Shown here: positions 26,413 through 38,100 of the stretch, piece by piece | Numbering within the stretch: position 1 is the first letter of the stretch | Layout: the number at the start of each line of letters is the position of its first letter | DNA from: Dillenia suffruticosa | Lineage: Eukaryota; Streptophyta; Magnoliopsida; Dilleniales; Dilleniaceae | Assembly: GCA_033439265.1 (NCBI GenBank) | Contig: JAVTVX010000010.1 | Location: 25,409,056 to 25,473,055 of the forward strand | Length of the DNA stretch: 64,000 nucleotides | Reading direction: 5' to 3' | Program-made: the position numbers and the translations under genes | The notes under the pieces: model-generated | Database searches by the model: none | Told to the model about the DNA's origin: nothing | What the model saw: only the letters and a program-made list of their open reading frames with translations

Positions 26413-28169
26413 TAAAGACAAGTTAAGTAAATCACATGCATTTGAAGAGAAATCAGTAGAGCCATTTAAAAAATATTGGGTTTATGTAGCTAACGCACTA
26501 AGCACTAACACTCAACCACTATATGTTCATCGCCAATCCAAGGATGATGATCTTGGAGAGCTTTATCTCCAAAGGGTCAAAATTTTAGATGGCATTTCAG
26601 GCTAAACCTTGGGTTAACTACTTTATTTGGGTGTCGCTTTATTTTTTTTTTTATTGTACAAAAATTTGAATATATGATCATGTTAAAAAAAAAAATTATA
26701 CCACTAGACTGTCCTAAAGTAAAGACAAAAGTTTCGATGTTTTCACTTGCCATGCAATGGAATTAAGTCAATTCACCGGAACGTCTATTGGGAAGCAAGA
26801 GATGATGGCTTTTGGGAGAGCAGCGAGCAGCCGGGTGGATGAAAATATATGATTGGTGATATTGAACATGATTAAAATTTTGTTTTAAATAACATTTCTT
26901 TCAATTGTGGTACGTTAGTTTTCTTCATGAATAAATCAGTGTCCTATTTTGAGACTTTTTTAATAAAAATTCGCTTGGTTTATATATATATATAAGGGTA
27001 CATTGAGAGGCTGGAAATTGAGATTTTTAAGGAGAAGTTGAGATTTTTAAGGAGAAGGGAGATTGTGCCTGTTGAGCTGAAACTAATTGACATCTGCTTG
27101 ATTTCTGGTTTTTCTTTTCTCAAGATATTGATTTTACAATACAGACTCAACTTTTTCTTTTTTTCTTTTTTTTTTTGTGAATATAGAGACTCAACTTTCA
27201 ACATAATGCAATTCATATTGTGAGTTGCGTACACTTACAAGGGGCAATGTTGTGAGATATGTGTGGTGCAATTTTATGTATGGGAGGAGCAGCGCTACCA
27301 GATTGTGTAAATAAAAATTTGATCAGATGGGAGAACTTGTGGTGAGAAGTGTTGTTTAAAATTGGACAGATGAGATGCCGTAGAACAATTTGATCTCAGG
27401 ATCAGAATGTTTGTGTTGGGGGGGGGGGGAGATTACTGAAGAAAGAAACAAGGCTCAGATCGTGTGACTCATCTACTCAAAGAACTAGCTCCATAGAAAG
27501 AAGCAGTTCTCATGTGAGAGGTGTTAGATTTAGCACACACATCATCACTGCCTCCTTGAGTTCCACTCAAATCAGATGCTTACATGAACCGTACATTCCA
27601 GAGAAAAGCATCCCTGCATGTTTGGGAAGCCACTCATAATCCGCCTACTCATTTTGAACGATTATCTCACACCACTTGACCAAATACCATAGCTTGAAAT
27701 GTAACAGAGACATAAGAAAATTTGTAATGTGCCTTAAAATCCAGCAACCTTGTTATCAGGCAGTGGTGATCATGGAGCCAGTATTATTTGTGCATCCAAC
27801 ATTGATGTGAAATGGAACTTAAAATCCAGCTGCAGACCTGAAAGCACGAGGTGAACAATTTCAAATTCTACTCTTAAGATCTAACATCCATAAGAATATA
27901 CAGATAAAGCGTGTATAAATGCTCAATTAAGCTCAATTAAGACTTCCACATCAATAGAAAGGGTAAACAAATTGAACATCACGTGACGTTAACATCAGAA
28001 GAACCTTTCTTTATCCCATCCTTGCCTCCCAGCACAAGCAACAACTTCAAGAAAAAGTAAATGTTGGAACTTGGCAGGAGATAAATAACATTTATGTTTA
28101 GAAATAATGTTTATACAGCTTATAGAGATGGTTTGGTTCAAAACTTAATCTAAATTATGTTTCAGCTAT

Positions 28170-28690
28170 TTACGGGTCAGTCTATTAGAAGGTAATAATG
28201 CCCTCTAAGACCCAAGTTCCTGTACTGCTTGTGATCCACCTATGAAGATTGCGGGCCAGACCACCAGTCTAGAAAGAAGCAACCAGAGTATCCTTCCTCT
28301 GGAAGTATGCCTAAAGATATTACAATTCTATTCCATCGAATTCTCTGTCAACAGCCTAAGCCTGGAAAGCAGAACAAACATGCCCCCTCTGACTAATAAG
28401 CTCTTTGAGCACCTCAGACATAAGACTAGCAAAAATGACAGAGAAATTAGAAATTTCTCCAACCTAGAAATAGAAGAGTTCTCATCAAATTTGACCATAT
28501 AAACTCTCCTCCCACGAGCCAGAGATCAACCAAGCTGATGAACACCTCAAGTGGGGCAAAAAATGTCTGAAAGCCATGGCTAACATCCTCAAACAAAAAA
28601 GATACATAAAAATATCCACAAAGGCTCCAACTCCACCACATTCTTCTTCCACAACATACAAATATCCTAGGCACACAACTTAGCTCAAAG
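28170..28690 (-). pseudogene. LINE (non-LTR retrotransposon) endonuclease fragment
   Basis: On minus, a frame reads GFQTFF...LVDLWLVGGEFIWSN. After a one-base shift it continues FDENSSISRLEKFLIS. This is the plant LINE apurinic-endonuclease C-terminal signature (LxDLPLxGGxFTWSN...SRLDRFLxS). The rest is degraded and no reverse transcriptase is nearby, so it is a short relic. Confidence 0.55.
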
Positions 28691-28990
28691 ATAGCCCAAC
28701 CATCATTATCCTTTTTCTGTTTTTGATTAGAAGATAAAGGAATTTATTCACAGCCCAACCCAAGTTCTTGACCCTCTTAAACAACACAGCACTGCCTCAT
28801 CCCATCAATCTTAGATGGTTTCCTACAAAAAAGAAAAAAAAAAAAAACGATATCCACCCTCCACTGTTTCAAATGAGGAAGCTTCTCTTATGGAAATTTA
28901 TAAGAAATAAGGCTTTTGCATTCATGAAAAGCAGAAACAACACACATGCTCTACATCCAAGAAAAATTTATAACAAAAATGACACAAAAA

Positions 28991-31712
28991 TTATACTTTC
29001 TCTTTCTTCTGTCAAACCCACTATTTCTCAAAAATCATTCTTCACCAGAGCAGATCCAGGTGGCATCCCATAGGGCATAGGAGAAAGAGCTGCGGCAGGA
29101 GCAGTAACAGCAACTGTAGTTGCGGGCACAGGGGTGGTGTCAGTGGTGGGACTGGAGCAGGGGGGCTGCAGCAGGTTCGGGAAGCAGCCTTGGTAAGATA
29201 TGCTTTAGTCAGTTGTTCCTGTAATTCTTCCAGAAAAAGAATTGCTGCCTATATGCCAATTCCTAAAGCTCCAAGAACAAACAAAGCTTTGAGAATCTAG
29301 AAAACGAAACACACAATAGTCTGTCAGTCAGCATAGCATTACTCAGTTCAAACAACCACCCACTTGCAGTAAACAACCAACCCCCCCCCCACACAAAAAA
29401 AGAAGGGAAAACTGGAGAATAATTCAAAGACCACATGCCAACAAAATGGTTCAGTTTACGCAATAAAATCAGAGAATGGAAAGAAAAAGAGGCATGCACA
29501 CACAGAGGTAAAGGATTAATGATGTAACCTTGTTTCCAGGGTGACAGTTAGCATTTTGCAGAAACTCAAGAAAGAATAAGCAATGTGGATACCTGAAATG
29601 GCCTAAACATTTAGTATATGAAAAGAATTTTTTTTTTTAATAAATAAATCCCAGTAAATCCCTCTAGGCCAGAGCCTAAAAGTGCACACTTACATTATAA
29701 ACTTAATGTACTCCGGTTGCTGCCAATGTTGAAGCTACATCAGATAACCTATAAAAGCTTCATCCTCAAAATAGCAATTTTGTGCCAAGTCTGCAATAGA
29801 AATTGTCAAAGCAAGAGCACATACTGACAAATATGCATGGCTACAACCATTAAATGCTATAAATATGCAATTCAAAAGAATCAACTGACACCATTTCTGT
29901 CAAAGCAAAAGCACATACTGACAAATATGCATGTCTACAACCATTAAATGCTATAAATATGCAATTCAAAAAAATCAACTGACACCATTTCCTATGAACC
30001 TGTGAATGTTTTGTACTTTCATCAAAAGATTTTCTAAAATAGCGCAACATCCTATAAGTATCTAATGTGTCAAGCCTGAAATATTTTCCGTCATTTTGCT
30101 AATTTGCCCCCAAGTCTTCTGTTTAACCCTTTCTTGCCATGTCAACGTGCATATTTAAGTCAATGCTTCACATTCCACAAATTATCATCCTCATTTTCTA
30201 TGATATATACTGAAAGGGTGTCTATGTTGCCATACCATTTCAACTGTAGCACCCTATCAATATTCCCATCTTCACAAAGTGATAAATCTTACAATTTATA
30301 TTAAAGTCCTGCAACTAAAAGATCAAAATTCAGTAAAGAATTCAACAATTTAAAGCTCCAGTCTGATTGTTCTTTAACCATTCATTGACTGCTAGCGTAA
30401 TGTACCAAACAGTGGCTAATAGATGAGATACTCCCAATGATTCAGAAGGAGCTTCTCACAACAAAGAACTGGGAGCAGCCCCCAATCGAGAAGAAGCATC
30501 AAGAACAACCTTCCATGAATATCATTTTGGAACATAAGTAGTATGTATTCTAATTATTCACAATATTTGTTATCTCAAAAGGGTAATATATATCAACACT
30601 CAATTCCCCAATCTAAACTTATATCTACCTAAAAGTAGCAAATGATACAATGTGCCAAGTTAGGCTGGGCATCATTATCTTATACTTACTGCAAATAATA
30701 TTTTTTTCTGGAACACACATCTCATATATAAGTCAAAGAAAATCCAGATAATTAACATCTATAATATAAGGTTTGAGCTAATGGCATTCCCTTTTTTCCC
30801 TTTCTTTGGTTTATTTACCTCAACATATAATAGAAATTTCATTAACTTCCAAAATTTGTTAAAAATATTATTTACTAGGCTTATATTTATAATGCAAAAG
30901 TATGTATGTTGCTTAATGCTTCAGGTTTATTAAAGCAATTTAAAATTCATCACAAACTATTTTAATGGCAGACAAACATCGCTTCAAAAGTTAGCACTTT
31001 AAAATGAAGAAACCCCTCATACATCAGATGAGGTCAAATGGGATTGCACACTTGTATATATGGCGAAAAATAACAATAATGACCCACACAAATACAAGTC
31101 TTCGATTGATTAAAGACAGAAATGTTCACACGCATAAATGCACCGCATGCAAGCATTTTTTAACTCTCAACAATTCCGTAGAAAGTGAACTCACAATGAG
31201 CTGCCTGCTTTGTGGTCAGAGCATTGTTAGATAAATGCAACTAAGACAAGGACACTTCTAATTAAAACACATCAAACATCATAAAACAAAGAATAATGGG
31301 TAGAAAATACATAATTACTTGCTTGATTTTCACATGCCATCACAGCATAATGCAAGCCATTCAAAAACTACCAGATTAAATCTCTTTTACAACTTACAGT
31401 GAATGTAGGTTGGATTTGATAGACACTGGACAAATTCTAGAGCAAGTAGAAATCTTTGGCACCCATCATCCGGATCCTTACATGGGTTCTTAGGCCTGAA
31501 CATCAGTTCCATTAACATAAATAAAAGAATATTTTAGATACAAAAACAAGAAGAACTTAGTCACCATATCATACTTGAGAAAAAGGATCACCTCAAGTTA
31601 GCATAATTATGAGGGAAACAATCAAAGAGAACCTTACAGAGAGCAGAAAAGAAGCAGAGGCTTACGAGGATGGACTATCTCTTGTATCATCAACTTCTTA
31701 ACTGGAATCCAT
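28991..31712 (-). pseudogene. MED31: MED31 (Mediator subunit 31 / SOH1) pseudogene with introns
   Basis: Five exon remnants: 31666-31712 (MDSS*EVDD), 31398-31495 (PKNPCKDPDDGCQRFLLALE, FVQCLSNPTYIH), 29694-29790 (LAQNCYFEDEAFIGYLM*LQ, PEYIKFIM), 29529-29592 (YPHCLFFLEFLQNANCHPGN) and 28991-29262 (ELAYRQQFFFWKNYRNN*LK, HILPR, a Pro/Ala-rich tail, RRKRK). The order and splice phases match plant MED31, a subunit of the Mediator middle module that links activators to RNA polymerase II. It is dead: TAA, TAG and TGA stops in exons 1, 3 and 5; a 15-nt loss in exon 4 removing residues of NFRNAMAHPGNK; and frameshifts in the last exon. Splice sites are largely preserved, so it is a duplicated rather than retroposed copy; the functional gene must lie elsewhere. 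Confidence 0.88.
29804..29991. repeat. 94-bp tandem duplication
   Basis: Units 29804-29897 and 29898-29991 are nearly identical. They lie in the second intron of the MED31 pseudogene, just upstream of its third exon. Confidence 0.9.
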
Positions 31713-34700
31713 CAGTGGAAGACTAAAACAGCAAAAGACAAAATGTTATCAGAAATCACTAACTGTGCGTTGGAAAAAAAAAATTCCTTGGTTAGTAAAA
31801 TGAAAGAATTCAAAATGCACACTTCAAGTGCCCAATTTCGCTAATTTACTTATTTGGTTACTTATTCTCAGTTTATTGTTTGGGTTTTACAAAGAGATTA
31901 TGTCACATGAAAGCTTACTCTCTAGCCGTCAAACAAGATGTGATTAAACAAACAAATAAACAACTCAATAATCTACCCCAAGGATATGTTTCTAACAAGG
32001 GATTTGTAAATGAACTATACTAGAGTCCATGTGTCCTACATAATAAACAGTACATAACAAGCTTCGTAATTGAACTCACTCATTGCTTTGGTGTTTCATG
32101 AAAAGGAGTTCAAATGAATTCCATGGTTGAGTCAATTGGTTCCATGCAAAATATTGGAAAACCTAAGACTTATCTTCCCAAGCACATTAGGAAACTGATA
32201 TTGTATTTGGGTTGGGGACTTAGATTCGAACTAGTGCCCAACTATTATCATTGGTAGACTAATATAATCACACACTTCATGCTGACAATGATACAGTAGT
32301 CAACCGCATGATTATTTTTTTCAAAGATTACAAGGACGAAAACATTAAACATTCTAGGGCTTCGATGCAAAGTGAGAGATCAATTCAGACTCTGTCTCAA
32401 GCCATCCACTAACAAAAAATCTAAGATCAATAAAGATACATCCACACAAACACTATATATATACTGATGAGAGAGAAACCAAATACCCGTCACAGTGTCT
32501 TCGACTAAGAAGATCAAATGTTGGGGTTTTGGGCCGCGTTTGGAAGAAGGTCTTAAAGGATTTGTCTGGTGCACGGTATTGGATTGGAATAGACTAACAT
32601 TGGATTCAATGAGAGGGATTGAGAAAGAAACTACTTGCTGAAGACCTCCAATCGACTCTCCCTGTTTCGCCACTCAATCTCGAATGCCCCAAATCAAGAA
32701 CTCAATTTACAAAACCCAAAACCCTAACACAAGAACCATAAATCATTCTTAAGACAATTCGAAATCTCGATTAACAAGCTCTGAGCAAGTTTTACTCCCA
32801 CAGCTCAGACGTTGATGAAATCTTGCGAAGCCAATCGAAATCCAAACCCCACATTTTCAACCGAGTCCCCCTTCCCTATTTGCTCTCTGAACCATCGAGC
32901 GATCATAAGCGGCGTGATAAATTTTTTGGAATAAATTTAAAAAATAAAAATTTAGAATATATCTCGATGAATAAAATGCAACAATTTCGAGATTCATAAG
33001 ATTTTTTCAACTTTCTCACCGTCGGAATAATCGCTCTAAATGAATTATTATCATAATATCACGACGTTCCACGTCATCCAGTAACAAAAATAACATAAAG
33101 AATTTCCTACTCAAAAATTTTTTAAAAAACATTTGAATTCACATAAATTAATTGTGAAGAAGTGTTATAGAGAAGTTAGGAGAGTTATGGATAATGAATT
33201 AATCATCTATTATCTCTTAACTCGAATTTAAATTCAATTTTAAGATAAATATCTCATATGATACAATTTACCTACATCTCTTAGTTACACACGAAAATAT
33301 TTTATATCCGTCATAACTCATGTGATTTTCTATATTATCATATTGGATTTTCATATAAGATTTAGTATCTTGCAACTGGCGAGTATACCTGTAAATAAAA
33401 AACTTCTCAATGCACCTGCTAAAATAATCAAAAAGTCAACGTTAATACTATAAATGACTCACTATACTCCAAACTCAATGCAATTACATTTATAAAGTCA
33501 TTTTCCTTATCGAAAGTGATTTTCAATCAATACTCCGATGTGTATTTACTATTATATTTGAATTCCAATATGAATAAACATAACAGATTGATCGGTGAAT
33601 ACTACATAATAATGTAATCTCTATTAGTTTTTTTTTTCCTAAACTCGAATCCATCAAACTTAATTCAGTTATTTTCTAAAATTTGTCTCTTAAATCTCAA
33701 TTTATCTTTCGAACCATAAATAAACAGACTAAAATAACAAATACTGAATTAAGAGTTTTAGAAACATTTGAAAATAATAAGAGTATAAGAAATCCCATAT
33801 AATAGATTTCGGGTTTCACAAAGTAAAAATAGAGCTCAATATCACACTATTGTCTCAAATAAATAATTCTCACTATATCCGGTCATCTTATTACATGCAA
33901 TATAAAATATGTGGTGTTATTCTCCTTCCCTATTTGCTCTCTGAGCCATCAATCCATCCCGAGAAAGATTATTGTGTAATAAATAATAAAATATTATTTA
34001 TAGTTATCGTTAAAGATTAATTAAGAATTATACAGCTAGAATCATGGTAATCATTCAAAATGAGACGACCTCATCAACTTTAAATTTCACAATAAAATCC
34101 TTAAATTCCAAGATTACCATTCTCTGTCATTTTTTTTATTGGCCAAATATCGGTTCCGCAAGAATTAAGGAAAAAAAATTTAGAAACACTTCTAAAATTT
34201 TGTTTATTGCCTTTTGTTTTTTTAATTAAATGCAGATTTTTAACTTTCTAACGGATGGTGTTGTTTGATAATCATTAAACACATAAAATTTAATTAATTC
34301 AATGCTTAATTACAATTAATTACTATTTGATGACAAAAAATAACAGATTAAAAATTTATACATCAATATTAAAGAAAAAATAATTAATTTCTTATTTATT
34401 TTAACAAAAAATATTCTAATTCTTTTTACTCAAAAGAGCTTATTGCTTATTAGAAATGTAAAATATATTTTTTTTGGGTAACTTATTATTTAATATTTTA
34501 GTCATCTGGTTTTTATTAATAATTAGAATCTAATTGAGATATGGAAAAATAAATTCAAATTTAGTATGTTGATATTTTTTTCAAGGGTATTTTTATTATC
34601 TAAAATAATAAATGCAAAATAAAGCTTAATATAAAAATAATTATAATAAAATTAATCATTTGATTTAAATTTTTATGAAAAGCCTTTTCTATTGTGTTAA

Positions 34701-35092
34701 TGATAATATTTTTTGTAATTAATTAATTTGTATTTAAGAAATTCAATAGTTTAATTGTCGGTTTCATATTCTACAAATCAAGTAATTTAATTAATTTAGC
34801 ACTTAATTTTTAGGGCTAAATTTTCAAATTTTATCAAACAAAACCTAAATGATTTTGATTTAGTAACAAATTTCAAAAAATTCAGTAAAAACATTCTAAT
34901 TTGATAAATATATATTGATTTTAATCGAAAGATACTATTTTTTGACAAAATAAAAATAAATTATAATAGGAGTTAACACTGTAAGTCCCCTCCCGCTGAT
35001 TACTAAACAGAAACCCTATTCTCCGCCCTTGATCAACCCAGCCGCGATTCGTATCGGAATCATCATATATTCTCTCTAACCTAAAAGAAATA
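31713..35092. other. Intergenic DNA between MED31 pseudogene and PABN
   Basis: A 97-residue open frame at 32380-32673 (minus, MAKQGESIGG) resembles nothing I know and may be leader sequence. A ~25-bp segment (CTTCCCTATTTGCTCTCTGA) occurs at ~32871 and ~33927. From 33.0 to 35.0 kb the DNA is very AT-rich with no gene seen. Confidence 0.55.
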
Positions 35093-35114
35093 AGAGAGAG
35101 AGAGAGAGAGAGAG
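35093..35114. repeat. (GA)n tract in PABN leader
   Basis: GA repeat continuing as degenerate GAGAGGGA to the ATG at 35131; probably 5' UTR. Confidence 0.9.
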
Positions 35115-35130
35115 GGAAAGAGGGAGAGAG

Positions 35131-38100
35131 ATGGAGCATCAGGAGCAGGAGCAAGAGCACGAAGTCTACGGAGGAGAAATTCCTGACGAAGGATACATGG
35201 ACGCCGACGTCGAGATGTCGGCCGGCGGCGAAGACGTTCCTAATTCCAAGGTTCTCTCTCCCTCTAACCCTCTCTCTCTCGAACTTGCCCTTAAATTTGG
35301 AATCTACAGGATCTTGAAGACATGAAGAAGAGACTGAAAGAGATCGAAGACGAAGCGGGTGCTCTTCGTGAAATGCAGGCTAAGGTTGAGAAAGAAATGG
35401 GCGCCATTCAAGGTCTCTCTCTCATCTCTCACTTACCGTGGTTGCGCAAATTTTAGTATTTGTGAGTTTGACGTGGCAAGTGTCTTGTAGATTGATCCTT
35501 TTTTTTTTTCAGTAGAGGATAGAATTAGGGACTTTTCTTTGAGTTTTAGTTCGTGATTTAGGGTTTGAGTTTAGTTTATGTTGGACGATTTTAAAACTGA
35601 ATTCTTTATTAGTATCATGGATCCATAAACTCAAGTGGTAAGGGATTTCTGACTCGACTATGTGAGAGTTATTTTGCAATTCAAGAATATTGGGGATTTA
35701 AGAGCCGCAAAATTGGATCTCAGAATCTTGCTCAAAAAAACTATGGAAAACATTCAAATATCACAATCTGTCTAAAATCCTTTCTAATAATTTGAAGTTA
35801 AGTTTCAATGTTGACTGAAAAATTATCTTGCTATTAAAGATTCAAATATCACAAAAAACATTCAAGATTTAAGTCGTCCATCTGAAATCTGGGAATCCTG
35901 ATATAAACACCACAGCAAACCAAATTAAAATTTCTGCCTACTAATACCAACATGCTTAATGCTTTGATTGCATGATGTCTTTTCAAGGTTCACCAACAAA
36001 AGAACTCTATACAAAATTATAATATGTAAAATCAATTACTGGATCAATCACAATTCTCGGTTGGATTTTGGTTCCACTAATCTATTTGGCCAATGCTCCA
36101 TCAGGAAAAAAAAAAAAAGAAATAAAAAGGAAACTTCTTTATAGTTTTCTGAAGTGATTGCTTAAATTAATCAATCACTTTTTTTTTTTAATTTCGGGAC
36201 TTAGTGAATTTATTTTCATGGCTGAACACACAACTGCTGAAATTAGCCATGGGCAACTAATGAATTTAGGGGAATTGATTTATTATTGTAATATGATTTT
36301 CATTTTACAATATGATTAAGGTAGTGCTAGCTGCCATCTATGCCTTTGATGCAAGGTGGAAGCACGGAGGAAAGCATATGAGGTTTTCCTTGGAGAGAAG
36401 TTAATTTTGGAATTTTGGGTTCCACTAGTTAATGTTTAATAATTTTTGCTGGTCATATTTGACATGGTAGAGTGTCGATCACAAGTGAGTATTTTTCTCA
36501 ATTCGGTTTTCCAAAATGGATAGAGAATGGTGTAACATTTTGGAGAGGAGGGCTTCATTGCATTAAAAGTTGGCATTGATGCTAAGATAGGCCAAGGAGG
36601 CTGCTTGGAGAATTCTACCCAGATGTAATTAACTCATGCAATTCTTTCCACTTCTCCTGGCGATAGTGTATAGAATCTTGGCAATTAAGTTGAAAACAGG
36701 CTTACACGAGCACCTGTTGACCGCTTGTATAATGTAGTCGTAGGCCCCTCAATCTATCTTGCAGGGAGCTGCAATGGTCCCACCCAGGTAGGGCTGTTGC
36801 CTCTGGCAGTTCCCTCCTACCATTTTTGGTTGAGCTAGTAGTGCACTAATAGTATTAATGGTTTATACAAGTTTATGTGATGTATATTTTCTACATATAT
36901 CTTTGTAGGCTAGGCCAAACACCTCTAATAAAGGCTATTTTTTCAGCCCCTGTTACATTTGGGCCCAACCTAGCCAGTTGTTGTTGTAACATTACAAGTG
37001 CAATCCCATCCATTTTCTATGAAAGAAATGAAATTATCTGTTTTATTAGTTAAATTATTTTTATGAAATTTTAATCTTTAGAAAATAAATTACAAAGAAT
37101 CATACTTGAAAGTAATAGAAAGAGTTAGGCATGGCCACATCAGACCAAACAAAACAATTTTTTGGTTAAGCCTGTGTTCTGCTGACATGGTCATTGACCT
37201 CCCTCGCAGCCTACCCGTTTACAAGGCCAGGCTTGGTGGCCTGGCAACGTTTTGTCCATTTCTAATGGATAGGGTTTTATTTATTTATTTATTTTATGGT
37301 TTCTATGTAAAAGATGGTATTAAATGCAGTCAAATCCTAAATCAATCCGCAAGTTATTTTGTTTCCAGATTTGAATAGGGGCCTGATTAATGTTTGTGAA
37401 TAATTCTGGATTTTGAGTAGTTAACCCCTTTGTGTAAAATTGGTGGACTGAGACAGAGAGGCTTCAGATTCTGTCGAATTGTTTTGCAGCCAGTTGGGTG
37501 GCTTAAGGCATGTATTTTATAAAAATTAGGAAAATAAACTATCGAACTGCCAAATCTAGTTGTCTTCATATCCTTGGTCCTGCCTTTCTGTGATTGCTGG
37601 CTGATTATGTACGATGACAAGGATTGGTAAAATAGGGGATTGATGGTCGATACAATACAATCTATGTAACATAGGTACAATACAGTTGTGCTTCTAGAGC
37701 GGTTGGTTATGACGCACATACCCAGTGAAAACATTAAGCACTTCAAAGAATATGGGTTTTTGTGGGGTTGCTTAAAATAGCGTTCTATAGAGTGGAACTT
37801 GCTATCTGTTTTTGAAATAGACTGTTGCCTCTAGTAGCACCACCGAGTGTCATTTAAGCAATAAAATGTTGCAAGTACTGAAAAGCTTAATGCAATGATT
37901 CTATGAGACATTGAGGGGATAAGTAACATATCAATCAGTGTAGCTGTAGATGCTCAAGAAATCTGTGCTGTGTGAACAATAAGTGAAGTAAATATGATTG
38001 TAAAAGTTGTTATTATCTTTCCCTCATCCGGTTTTCTTTCCTTAGTGTATTAGACACCGCTGCTTAATTTCGTATTTTGTGAACTAAAATTTTATGTGCT

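Larger units (their letters stand above)
25208..28169. other. Intergenic DNA with retroposon relics
   Basis: No gene recognised. Two minus-strand SINE-like copies (25751-25932, 26231-26412) are listed separately. A short direct repeat of GAGATTTTTAAGGAGAAG occurs at 27019-27054. Confidence 0.6.

Noticed and set aside
32380..32673. 97-codon open frame MAKQGESIGG on minus
   Set aside because: No known family and no supporting exons. Listed only in the intergenic note.
34921..35160. 79-codon open frame rich in Leu/Ser on minus
   Set aside because: Translation of the GA tract opposite the PABN leader.
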